Positions 1-7,778 of a DNA stretch of 64,000 nt are shown one piece after another. Position 1 is the first letter of the stretch. Every line of letters starts with the position of its first letter. Position numbers and translations under genes: made by a program. Source of the stretch: Verrucomicrobium sp. (lineage in GTDB: Bacteria > Verrucomicrobiota > Verrucomicrobiia > Methylacidiphilales > GAS474); contig JAPWJX010000001.1 of assembly GCA_028283855.1 (NCBI GenBank), forward strand, positions 124,001-188,000, written 5' to 3'. The notes under the pieces were generated by a model. The model was not told the origin of the DNA. It was given only the letters and a program-made list of their open reading frames with translations, and ran no database searches.

Positions 1-145
1 GGTTGGGGTTGGCCGGACCGGGAGACGTTCCGCCCGGGGTGGCCGGGCTGGAGGGGGTGGCGGGCGCCGCTTGCAGGGTTCCCAGGCTTAACGCGGCCGA
101 AAGCGCCGCGAAGGCCAGCATGCGGAGAGGAGAGAGCTTTTTCAT
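1..145 (-). CDS. Secreted Ala/Pro/Gly-rich protein, N-terminal fragment
   Basis: Only the first 48 codons lie in the window; the gene continues beyond base 1. The start is the ATG at 145-143, preceded by an AAAGGA-type ribosome site 5-6 nt upstream. The peptide opens with a classical Sec signal (MKKLSPLRM, then an Ala/Leu core ending near LQAAPA). After it comes a low-complexity stretch rich in Pro, Ser, Thr and Gly, which looks like an exported linker or a small periplasmic protein. It is co-directional with the DUF892 gene, whose stop lies 18 nt upstream, so the two are probably co-transcribed. No function can be assigned from the fragment. Confidence 0.6.
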   Translation of the reverse strand, partial: MKKLSPLRMLAFAALSAALSLGTLQAAPATPSSPATPGGTSPGPANPN

Positions 146-163
146 TGGGGTCCTTTTTTAAGG

Positions 164-799
164 TTAATCTTTTTGGGTGCGGGGAGGCTTCACGTTGAGC
201 TTGCGGGAAGCGGCGGTCAGTTTCTCATCGGTGGCCGCCTCCTCTTCCAGGGTTTCCTGAAGCAGGGAGGCCGCCGCCCGGTCGCCCAGGAGCTGGGCGT
301 AGGTGCGGACCGTGCCGTAACCGGCGATCTCGTAGTGTTCCACCCGCTGGGCGGCGGCGATGAGCGCCGCGTCCTTCACTTCCGGGGTGGCGTTTTCGGA
401 GATGGTCTCGCTGCCTTCCTCGACTAGGCCCTGCATGGCCTTGCAGGTCTTTCCGGTGGGGGATTCCTCATAGCGGGAGAGGATCTCCTCCAGCCGCTGG
501 GCGTGGACCTTCGTCTGCTCCAAGTGGGTCAGGAAACCTTTGCGCAATTCGGCCGCATGGGCGGCCTTGGCCATCTTCGGCAAGGCATCGACCAGCTGCG
601 TTTCCGCGCTGTAGAGGTCCTTCAATTGTTCGATGAAAAGCTGCTCCAGGCTTGTGATCTTCTCCTGGCCCATGTGGGTCACCGCCTCGTAGATCGCCTG
701 GGCTTTTTCCTTCACCCCGCGAGTCACGGTTTTGAAGGATTGCTTCTTCTTCGTGCCGCGCCGCGGCACCCGGGTTGTGGTGTGGCGTTTCTTGATCAT
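164..799 (-). CDS. DUF892 ferritin-like protein (YciE/YciF family)
   Basis: A 211-aa protein of the DUF892/YciE-YciF family, small four-helix ferritin-like proteins often linked to stress responses. The body begins at about residue 43 with the family-typical SLEQLFIEQLKDLYSAE. Acidic and His residues recur through the helices (ETQLVDALPKM, HLEQTKVHAQRLEEIL, AAAQRVEHYEIAGYGT), consistent with a di-metal helical bundle. The N-terminal 40 residues are strongly Lys/Arg-rich, a basic extension seen in some relatives that may bind DNA or simply be disordered. I chose the ATG at 799 because it includes this extension; an ATG at 673 would give a minimal domain. The open frame runs up to 943, but that part looks non-coding. 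Metal binding is family knowledge, not shown here. Confidence 0.85.
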   Translation of the reverse strand: MIKKRHTTTRVPRRGTKKKQSFKTVTRGVKEKAQAIYEAVTHMGQEKITSLEQLFIEQLKDLYSAETQLVDALPKMAKAAHAAELRKGFLTHLEQTKVHAQRLEEILSRYEESPTGKTCKAMQGLVEEGSETISENATPEVKDAALIAAAQRVEHYEIAGYGTVRTYAQLLGDRAAASLLQETLEEEAATDEKLTAASRKLNVKPPRTQKD

Positions 800-901
800 G
801 GATGAAAACCCGCATCGCATGTGCCTAAAGCGGCTTGGAAGGCCGCAATCCCCTTGAGGCGAAGGAATTCCGCAAGAATATCCGCCGGGGTAAGTATCAT
901 G

Positions 902-916
902 GTTTTGTTGCAAAAC
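902..916. repeat. Short perfect inverted repeat in divergent intergenic region
   Basis: GTTTTG-TTG-CAAAAC, 6-bp arms around 3 bp, lies between the divergent DUF892 gene and the first metallopeptidase-like gene. It could be an operator for either; no regulator is identified. A lone -10-like TAAAAT at 979-984 faces the plus-strand gene. Otherwise the 800-1001 gap shows nothing recognisable. Confidence 0.35.
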
Positions 917-1001
917 GCATGAACCGGGGTGGGGGAGGGGCAATTTTGAGCGATGGCGCGGAAAAGAGGCTCTTGGCCTAAAATTTGCTTAAGAGGGGCC
1001 A

Positions 1002-2642
1002 ATGTTTCGCAAAGCCCATCTCCGGAACGTCGCGTTCGAGGCCGCTTTGGCCTTGGGCCTGGGCGCGCCCGCATGGGCTCAGGCCCCGTTCCAGACGCCC
1101 CTTTTCGGGCATGAGCCGAAGGTGGAGGCTCCCCTCCCGCCGAATATGGCTTCCCTATTTTCTCTCCTGGCGTCGCCGCGGGAAAAGACCTTCACCGCCT
1201 TGGTCACTCCCCGGCCGGCGGTGAAAGGGGATTTTGAGGCCAAGGCGCAGGTGACCGATTTTTGGAAGCTGGCCTTCGGCCAATGGCCCGTGCCGGGGGT
1301 CGAGTTCGACCCGGACATCGTCCGGGAAGTGCCCCTGGAATTAACGACCCGCTTTGATCGCTCGCCGAGCGGCTACCACGCCACGACGAACGGTTACGCG
1401 GGATTCGGCACCGAGTCCCGGGATATGGCGCGGCAGGACTATTTGGAGGACGAGGGGGAGATTTTTGGGCCTGCTAAAATCCGTTCCGCCCTGCCCCCCC
1501 TTCAGCAAGGCGTGGAGATCGGCATCACGGTGGAGGGGCATGAAACGGCCCACGCCGTTTTTAACGAGCGGATGGCGCTCCTCGATCTTCTCACCCGCCC
1601 GGCCTGGCGGCAGAAGGGGATCCTGGCCTCTCCCGTTTCCGGCCACGGCCCGGTTTTGGAAAGCCTGCTGGAAGAGGGAGAGACGCCCTTGGAAACGATG
1701 ATCCGGCAGGTGCGGCTCCAGACCGGATACGAGATGATGAATGCCGGCGAGGACGACACCGCCCTGCATGAGTATCCTCTCCTTGTCACGGAGATCCGCT
1801 CTTACCTGACCGGCCCGATCACTGACCAGATCGCCTCAAAGGCCTGGAGCCGCCTGCCCGCCACGCCCCAGGAGCTGTGGGCCGCCTACGCCAACGTGGT
1901 GGAGGAAACCCCCAAGGGCGGGGAATCGGGCCGCTACCTGGCCTCGCCGGAGGGCAAGAAGATGCGGGAGCAGTTTCCGGTCGTTTTGACCAACGAGGCG
2001 GCGCGCGATTCCCGCGTCTGGCTCAAGCGCGGCTTGAAGATGGTTCCGGAAGAGAAGCGGGCCGGTTTCTTTGAAAAAGTCCTGCCCCAGATCTATGGGG
2101 AGCTGCTGGAAGATTGGGGCGATCCCAAGGGCTTGGTGAAGATGGGCCTCCCAGCCAGCCCGGTCTACGGCATGGCCTTTGCCCATCAATTGATCTACGC
2201 CGGCCACCCCGAAAAGCCGTGGACGCAAAAGCAGTGGCAAAAGGTGGCCGCCCAGGTGGAGCCGGAGGTCTTCCAACGGGTGTGCGAGCTGGCCATCGCC
2301 CACCGTCAGTCGATCGCCCTGGACGCCTTGCTTCAGACCCCGCAGGGCCGCTCCCTGCCTCAGGACGCCAAGGACCGCTTCTACTCGGAAGCCGCCTTGG
2401 CGCAGGAGTGGGATCCGGCGGACGACCTTTTGGGCAAGCTCCAGGCCAGCCGGAACGTGCAGGCCCTGCTGGCCGCCGGAGCTCGTTATCCGGAGGCTCC
2501 CCAGCCCCAGAAAATCGACCCCGGCGTCTTCCGCCTGCCCCTGGTGCCCCGCATCCTGCTGCCGAAGGACTTCAAGCTGGCGCCCGCGCCGGAGGCGAAG
2601 GAAGCGCCGAAGCCGGCAGGCGGCTGGGTGTTTCTCCCCTGA
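1002..2642 (+). CDS. Putative secreted zinc metallopeptidase, tandem paralogue A
   Basis: A 546-aa protein of no family I recognise. The N-terminus is a plausible Sec signal ending at AWA-Q (residues 1-27). An HExxH motif occurs at H180-E181-x-x-H184 (HETAH), and a second conserved acidic site, TE264IRSYL, lies 80 residues later, the arrangement expected of gluzincin-type zinc peptidases (HExxH...E). The C-terminal half carries a strongly conserved block (YGELLEDxGD, VKMGLPAxPVY, MAFAHxLIY) shared with the next gene. The ATG at 1002 follows AAGAGGGG by 3 nt. It sits 36 nt before paralogue B, so the pair is probably one transcript. The zinc-peptidase reading is inference from motifs; the substrate is unknown. 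Confidence 0.55.
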   Translation: MFRKAHLRNVAFEAALALGLGAPAWAQAPFQTPLFGHEPKVEAPLPPNMASLFSLLASPREKTFTALVTPRPAVKGDFEAKAQVTDFWKLAFGQWPVPGVEFDPDIVREVPLELTTRFDRSPSGYHATTNGYAGFGTESRDMARQDYLEDEGEIFGPAKIRSALPPLQQGVEIGITVEGHETAHAVFNERMALLDLLTRPAWRQKGILASPVSGHGPVLESLLEEGETPLETMIRQVRLQTGYEMMNAGEDDTALHEYPLLVTEIRSYLTGPITDQIASKAWSRLPATPQELWAAYANVVEETPKGGESGRYLASPEGKKMREQFPVVLTNEAARDSRVWLKRGLKMVPEEKRAGFFEKVLPQIYGELLEDWGDPKGLVKMGLPASPVYGMAFAHQLIYAGHPEKPWTQKQWQKVAAQVEPEVFQRVCELAIAHRQSIALDALLQTPQGRSLPQDAKDRFYSEAALAQEWDPADDLLGKLQASRNVQALLAAGARYPEAPQPQKIDPGVFRLPLVPRILLPKDFKLAPAPEAKEAPKPAGGWVFLP

Positions 2643-2678
2643 TTGTCATTTCACGCGGGCGGCGTATTTTAAGGGGCG

Positions 2679-4313
2679 ATGGGTTGGAGAACTTACGTCC
2701 GCAACGCCGTTTTGGAGGCGGCCCTGCTGCTGGGGCTGCCGGGGCAGTTCGGCGTGGAGATTCCCCAGCCGCCGCAGATCCGGGCCCAGCGGGCCAACTC
2801 GGCGCCCGGAGCCGATCTGGCGGCCCGGGAAGACCGGCTGCTCCAGGGCATCGGCTTCCATGACCAGGCGCTGACGCAGCGCACGGAACTGCGCGGCCGC
2901 AGCAACACCATCGCCTTCCTGGCCGCGGCATTCGGCCGGTGGCCGGTGGCGGCGGTCGATTTCGACCCCGACCTGCTCCGCTCCCAATCGGTGGAGACGC
3001 GGACCCGTTTCGACGCCACCCGGGAAACGATCCATGCGGAGACGGACGGCATGGCGATGCTGGAGCAAAACGGCTTCGACCTCTTCGACCCCGCCTATCC
3101 GCAGGTGGAGAAGGCGGCTTTCACCGAGCCGGTGCTCAACTCCCACCTGGCCCCGATCGAGAATATCGACGACCTTTCCGCCGCCATGCACGTGGAGGCG
3201 CACGAGGGGGTGCACGGAAACCATTACGAGCGGGAGAACCTGCTGGCCGTCCTGGAAAGCGGGGCGCATGAATACTCCGTCGGCGCCTCCCGCCTGACGG
3301 GGCACGGCCCCGCTTTGGAGGCGCTCCTGGCTTCCGGCGAGACGCGGGAAGAGACGGAGGCGCGGCACGCCCGCATGGCGTCCGTTTCCCCGGAGCAGGG
3401 GGACGACGCCGACTACTGCCTCCACTACACCGAGCTGCGCTCCTATCTGGGAGACTTGCTCATCGGCGGGATTTCCAGCGGCGCGTGGAGCCGCCTGCCC
3501 GCCACGCGGCAGGAGTTGTGGGCCGCCTTTTACAATTTCGCCGGAGGCCTGGCGAAGGGGCCGGACGCGGTGAACCGCTCCCTGGTGGGGCGGGAAGGGG
3601 AGAAGCGGCGCAACGCCTTTCCCGCGCCCGTCGCCGATCCGGAGCTGGACATAGCCCAGCGCGTCGTCGATCAGGCGCTTTCCCGCATTCCCGAGGCCAA
3701 TCGCCCCGCCTTTTACGAGCAGGTCCTCCCGGAGATCTACGGGGAGCTGCTGGAGGATTTGGGCGACCGGAGCGGTAAGGTGAAGATGGGGCTGCCCGCC
3801 GGCCCGGTCTACAGCATGGCCTTTGCCCATCACTTGATCTACGACCGGCGCGGGGCGGCGGCCGCGTGGGATGCGCGGATGTGGCGGAAAGTCGCGGCGA
3901 AGGTGGAGCCGGAGAAGATCGAGCGCCTGTGCGAGCTTTCCGTCGTCCACCGCAACGCGGAAGCGCTCCAGGCTCTCCTGGACGCGGCGGACCGGAACCC
4001 GAAGGCCTACCGGATCAGCGATTCCGGCAAGGCGGGGCTATTGCAGGGGGCGATTCAAGTGGCGGCGCGCCCGGCCGGCGCGGTGGAGGCCGCCCACGCC
4101 CGGCAAAGCGTGGAAATCCTCCGCTCTTACGGGGCAAGGCTGCCGGACCGGCAGGGTTTTGCCTTCACGTCGGTAAAGGACATCGGCAAGGAGCCGGAAG
4201 CCTCCCGGCCGGAGCCGACGAAGGGCGAGGTGCTGGGCAGCCAGCCCGGATACGGTGGGGACGCCGCGCCGCTGCCCGGCCAGGCTAAGCCCGGCCGGGT
4301 CCGCCAGCGTTAG
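2679..4313 (+). CDS. Putative secreted zinc metallopeptidase, tandem paralogue B
   Basis: A 544-aa paralogue of the preceding gene, clearly from a tandem duplication. It shares the N-terminal segment (RNAVLEAALLLGL versus RNVAFEAALALGL), the FDPD segment near residue 97, H175-E176-x-x-H179 (HEGVH), TE252LRSYL, AWSRLPATxQELWAA and the VKMGLPAxPVY/MAFAHxLIY block. Both copies keep HExxH and the distal Glu although overall divergence is large, which argues that the metal site is functional in both. The N-terminus is hydrophobic but lacks an obvious cleavage site, so it may be membrane-anchored. AAGGGG lies 2 nt before the ATG. Its TAG overlaps the fabV TAA on the other strand. Function is inferred only. 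Confidence 0.55.
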   Translation: MGWRTYVRNAVLEAALLLGLPGQFGVEIPQPPQIRAQRANSAPGADLAAREDRLLQGIGFHDQALTQRTELRGRSNTIAFLAAAFGRWPVAAVDFDPDLLRSQSVETRTRFDATRETIHAETDGMAMLEQNGFDLFDPAYPQVEKAAFTEPVLNSHLAPIENIDDLSAAMHVEAHEGVHGNHYERENLLAVLESGAHEYSVGASRLTGHGPALEALLASGETREETEARHARMASVSPEQGDDADYCLHYTELRSYLGDLLIGGISSGAWSRLPATRQELWAAFYNFAGGLAKGPDAVNRSLVGREGEKRRNAFPAPVADPELDIAQRVVDQALSRIPEANRPAFYEQVLPEIYGELLEDLGDRSGKVKMGLPAGPVYSMAFAHHLIYDRRGAAAAWDARMWRKVAAKVEPEKIERLCELSVVHRNAEALQALLDAADRNPKAYRISDSGKAGLLQGAIQVAARPAGAVEAAHARQSVEILRSYGARLPDRQGFAFTSVKDIGKEPEASRPEPTKGEVLGSQPGYGGDAAPLPGQAKPGRVRQR

Positions 4314-5491
4314 TGGGCCAGCGTCGCCGGCTTGCCTTCCATGAGGAGGGGGTCGGACTCGGCCTCGTAATCGAGGCCCGGCAGGCCGAAGCCGAAGAGG
4401 CGCAGGAACTCGGCCTGGGTGCCGGCCACGTCGGAGATCTCCTTCACGTTTTCCGTGGAGGCCTGCGGCCAGAGTTTCTCGACCTCCGCCTGCACGTCCG
4501 GGCGCATCTCCCAGTCGTCGATACGGATGCGGCCCGCCTCGTCGTAGGACTTCGCGGGGAGGACCTCGGCGTAGAGGCGGCGCATCTGCTCGATGCAGCC
4601 CTCATGGAGGCCCTTTTCCTTCATCACCTTGTAGAGGAGGGAGAGGTAGAGGGAGACGACGGGGATGGCGGAGCTGGCCTGGGTGACCAGCGCCTTGCTG
4701 ACCACGATGCGGGCGTCGAGCTTCTTGCGCAGGCGCGCGGCGGTCGTTTCCAGGTCTTCCTTGGCCCGGCCGATGGTGCCGTTGCGGTAGATGGGGAAGG
4801 TGAGGACGGGGCCGATGTAGGAGTAGGCCAGGGTGGTGGCGCCGGGGGCCAGGACGCCGCCCTGCTCCAGCGCGTCGATCCAGCGCTCCCAGTCGTCACC
4901 GCCCATGACGGCGGTCGTTTCGGCGATCTCCTGCTCGTTGGCGGGCTCGATGGTGATCTCGTGCACGCGGAGGCGGTCGGTGTCCAGAGTCTTGGCCGTG
5001 TAGGGGGCGCCGATCGGCTTGAGGCACGACTTGGAGGTCTGGCCGGTGCGCGGGTCGACGCGGCGCGGGGCGGCCAGGCTGTAGACGACGTGGTCGACCT
5101 GGCCCCAGTCTTCCTTGATCTTGGCCACGACCTGGGCCTTCACGTCGTCGCCGAAGGCGTCGCCGTGGACTTCCTTGGCGTAGAGTCCGGCGGCGTGGGC
5201 TTCCCGCTCGAAGGCGACGGTGTTGTACCAGCCGGGGCTGGTGGTGCGGTCGGCCTCCGGGGCCTTGGCGTGGAAGACGCCCAGGGTGGCCGCTCCGCCG
5301 CCAAAGGCGGCGGCGATGCGCGCGGCCAGGCCGTAGCCGGTGGAGGAGCCGATCACCAGGACCCGCTTCGGCACGCCGGGAAGGGGGCCGCCTTTCTTCA
5401 CCACGTCGATCTGCTGGCGCACGTGGGCGGCGCAGCCGTCAGGATGGGTGGTCAGGCAGATGAAACCGCGGATACGGGGGCGCAAAATCAT
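4310..5491 (-). CDS. fabV: Trans-2-enoyl-ACP (CoA) reductase FabV
   Basis: A 393-aa member of the FabV family of NADH-dependent enoyl reductases, which carry out the last step of each fatty-acid elongation cycle in bacteria that lack or supplement FabI. It opens with the signature ILRPRIRGFI, has a Rossmann nucleotide loop (VIGSSTGYGLAARIA, residues 46-60) and the active-site Tyr-(x8)-Lys unique to FabV as Y235 and K244, the same numbers as in characterised members. Length is the family norm. It is convergent with metallopeptidase paralogue B (stops overlap by 3 nt). FabV enzymes are commonly triclosan-insensitive; that is family knowledge. Confidence 0.95.
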   Translation of the reverse strand: MILRPRIRGFICLTTHPDGCAAHVRQQIDVVKKGGPLPGVPKRVLVIGSSTGYGLAARIAAAFGGGAATLGVFHAKAPEADRTTSPGWYNTVAFEREAHAAGLYAKEVHGDAFGDDVKAQVVAKIKEDWGQVDHVVYSLAAPRRVDPRTGQTSKSCLKPIGAPYTAKTLDTDRLRVHEITIEPANEQEIAETTAVMGGDDWERWIDALEQGGVLAPGATTLAYSYIGPVLTFPIYRNGTIGRAKEDLETTAARLRKKLDARIVVSKALVTQASSAIPVVSLYLSLLYKVMKEKGLHEGCIEQMRRLYAEVLPAKSYDEAGRIRIDDWEMRPDVQAEVEKLWPQASTENVKEISDVAGTQAEFLRLFGFGLPGLDYEAESDPLLMEGKPATLAH

Positions 5492-5559
5492 CCGGGAATT
5501 AAGAGCCGATGCGAAAATTATACAAGGCCGCGTTGCGTCCCCGGAAAAGGGGGGCGAGA

Positions 5560-6072
5560 ATGTGTGTTCTCCCTATGGCTCGGCGGACCAATTTCATTCT
5601 CATCGCCCTCTTCTTCGGCGTGGCCGCCGCGGCGTGGTGGCATGCCAGGCCGGTGCCGGTGGCGTTGGAATTGGCCCGGCAGATCGCCCTATTGGACCGG
5701 GCCGCCGCGGTGAAGGCGGGGATCGATCTTTTACCCGCGCCGACCTCGCCGGAGGAGGCCCGGGAGCGCCTGGGGGAAGTGGACCGCTATCTGGCCGCCG
5801 ACGAAGGGGCGGGCTGGGAGGCCTTCCGCGCCTGGGTGGCCCGCCGGGGAAGGCCGGAGGCCGTGGCGGCGGGGGAGCGGGCGTGGGCCCGTTACCGCCG
5901 GGAGGCGGAGGCGCTGCGCTCGCTGGTGGCGCGCCAGGCGACGGCGGCGGAGGGGCCCGACGCCCTCCAGATCAAGGGCGTGGAAGACTACATGGCGGGG
6001 CTCAACCGCCTGCACGACGCGGAGGACGGCCTGGCCCGCTGGGCCTCCGGCCTTTCCCAGGCCGATTTCTAA
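5560..6072 (+). CDS. Hypothetical single-pass membrane protein
   Basis: About 170 aa, unrecognised. An N-terminal Arg pair precedes one hydrophobic helix (FILIALFFGVAAAAWW), then a soluble, Ala/Glu/Arg-rich, mostly helical domain with likely coiled-coil character (SPEEARERLGEVDRYLAA and following). The open frame extends to an ATG at 5509, but I prefer 5560: it follows AAAAGGGG at good distance, and a -10-like TTATAC at 5518-5523 would put the transcription start inside the longer version. An ATG at 5575 is a further alternative. It is divergent from fabV and convergent with the RND adaptor, and no partner suggests a role. Confidence 0.6.
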   Translation: MCVLPMARRTNFILIALFFGVAAAAWWHARPVPVALELARQIALLDRAAAVKAGIDLLPAPTSPEEARERLGEVDRYLAADEGAGWEAFRAWVARRGRPEAVAAGERAWARYRREAEALRSLVARQATAAEGPDALQIKGVEDYMAGLNRLHDAEDGLARWASGLSQADF

Positions 6073-6080
6073 GGGCGCTC

Positions 6081-7778
6081 TTAGCTCTTCTTCGCCGGGG
6101 GCTTCTGCATCTCGGCGTGGACCTGGGTCCCCTCCTGCAGGGAGTCGGCGGGATTGAGGATGACGCGGTCTTCCGGCTTGAGGCCGTCGACGATTTCGAT
6201 GGTGTTGCCGAAGTCGCGGCCCAGCTTCACCTTGCGCAGGTCGACGGTGTTGTTCCCGTTGACCACGCCGACGAGGCTCCCGGCGGAGCGGAAGAGGAGG
6301 GTGTTGATCGGCACGATGAGCGGCGGACGAGGCAGCACCACCTGGAAGGCGACCTGGGCGTAGCCGCCGGGGAGCAGCTTGCCGTCGGCGTTGGGGACTT
6401 CCAGCTGGACGAGCAAGGTCTTGGAGGAGGGGTCGATGGCGCCGGAGATGTTGGTCACTTTGCCGGTGACGGGGGTGTTGGGGGCGGAGTTGAGGAGGAT
6501 CTTGGCCTGCGTGCCCAGGGTGACGGCGCTGGCGTAGCCTTCCGGCACGTTCACGTAGACGCGCAGGCGGTCCGTCTGGGCGATGTGGAAGAGCTCCGGC
6601 CCGACGGAGGTGCCCGACCCGGCGTTGATGAGCGCGCCGACGTCGGTCTGGCGGGCGGTGATGACGCCGTCGAACGGGGCGACGACTTTTTGGAAGGAGA
6701 CGAGGGCTTCCAGCCGCTTTACGTTGGCCTGCTGGGCGGAGAGGTTGGCCTCCTGGACGGCCAGGTTGCTGTTCCGCTCGTCGACTTCCTGCTGGGCCAC
6801 GGCGTTTTGCTTGAGCAGGTCGCGCCAGCGGGTGGCGGTGGTGCGGGCCAGGATGAGGCTGGCTTCCGTCTGGGAGAGGGAGGCGCGGGCCTGGTCGAGT
6901 TCCTGGTCGACTTCCGGCGTCTCGATCTCGGCCAGGAGCTGGCCGGCTTTCACCTTGGCGCCGATGTCGACAAGCCACCGTTTCAGGTAGCCGCTGGTGC
7001 GGGCGTAGACGGGGGAGTCGTAGAACGACTCGACGTTGCCGGGCAGGGAGATATCGATGTCGGTTTGGCCGGCCTTCGGGTTGAGGACGGTGACGGTGGG
7101 CACGGCCATGGCTTCCGTGTCTTCCTTGACCCCCTCGTCGCGGAAGTAGCGGGGGATGAGGACGGCGGCGACGACGGCGAGGGCCACGAGCAGGCCGATG
7201 ACGATCGGCGTCCAGCGGACGCGGCCCTCCGCGGGGACCGGCGGCGGAGCGGTGCGGGGCGGACGGGAAGCGGGGCCTGCCTCATGCGCGGGCAAAGCCA
7301 GCACGGTATGGGAGGGGAGGGAGAGAGGGGGCTTGGCGGGGACCGGCGGGGGCGGAAGCGTCGCCTTGGAGGCGGGGGGCGTGCCGCCGGGCTTCGGCGC
7401 GTCGGAGGTTTTGGTGTTTTCCGTTCCGGCGGCTCCGGCGGCCTCGGCGGCGGAAAGGGATTCTTCCGCGGCCAGCAGGGATTCCCGGGCGGCGGCCAGG
7501 GATTCTTCCATGGAGGCCAGGGACTCTTCCGCGACGGTGAGGGATTCCTCCGCCTCGACGAGGGGTTCTTCCACGGCGGTGACGGGGTCGGCCAGGAGCG
7601 GCTCCTCGGCGGCCAGGAGGGATTCCTTGGCCTCGGAAAGGGAGTCCTTGGCGGCGGCCAGGGATTCCTCCGCCGTGGTGAGGGACTCTTCCGCGTTCAC
7701 CAGCGGCTTCTCGACGGAGGAGAGGGTTTCTTCGGGCAGGGAGGCTTCCGGGTTCTTTCCGGTCGGCTTGTCGTTCAT
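6081..7778 (-). CDS. RND efflux periplasmic adaptor with heptad-repeat cytoplasmic head
   Basis: A 565-aa membrane fusion protein (HlyD/AcrA-like) that should bridge the RND permease to an outer-membrane channel. The recognisable adaptor starts after a transmembrane helix (about 190-209): a lipoyl/barrel-sandwich half (SPVYARTSGYLKRW... GQLLAEIETPEVDQELDQA), a helical hairpin (about 300-350), the second lipoyl half (VVAPFDGVITARQTDVGALI), then beta-barrel and membrane-proximal domains. The first 190 residues are unusual: about twelve heptads of consensus E-S-L-x-x-A-E (residues 24-112), then a Pro-rich linker (130-185). Typical adaptors have only a short signal or anchor there. Its ATG overlaps the permease stop (ATGA), so translation is coupled. 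Confidence 0.9.
   Translation of the reverse strand: MNDKPTGKNPEASLPEETLSSVEKPLVNAEESLTTAEESLAAAKDSLSEAKESLLAAEEPLLADPVTAVEEPLVEAEESLTVAEESLASMEESLAAARESLLAAEESLSAAEAAGAAGTENTKTSDAPKPGGTPPASKATLPPPPVPAKPPLSLPSHTVLALPAHEAGPASRPPRTAPPPVPAEGRVRWTPIVIGLLVALAVVAAVLIPRYFRDEGVKEDTEAMAVPTVTVLNPKAGQTDIDISLPGNVESFYDSPVYARTSGYLKRWLVDIGAKVKAGQLLAEIETPEVDQELDQARASLSQTEASLILARTTATRWRDLLKQNAVAQQEVDERNSNLAVQEANLSAQQANVKRLEALVSFQKVVAPFDGVITARQTDVGALINAGSGTSVGPELFHIAQTDRLRVYVNVPEGYASAVTLGTQAKILLNSAPNTPVTGKVTNISGAIDPSSKTLLVQLEVPNADGKLLPGGYAQVAFQVVLPRPPLIVPINTLLFRSAGSLVGVVNGNNTVDLRKVKLGRDFGNTIEIVDGLKPEDRVILNPADSLQEGTQVHAEMQKPPAKKS
7443..7709 (-). repeat. Degenerate 21-bp repeat encoding heptads in adaptor head
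   Basis: About twelve diverged 21-nt units encode E-[SP]-L-x-x-A-[EKR] heptads, residues 24-112 of the RND adaptor, with one 5-residue interruption (VTAVE, 66-70). Leu recurs at one heptad position and Ala at another, favouring a helical coiled coil. Third-codon positions vary between units, so the protein pattern is better kept than the DNA. Confidence 0.75.

Noticed and set aside
7443-7709. CRISPR-like or satellite DNA repeat
   Set aside because: The 21-nt periodicity keeps frame and encodes heptads; there are no spacers and units diverge at synonymous sites.
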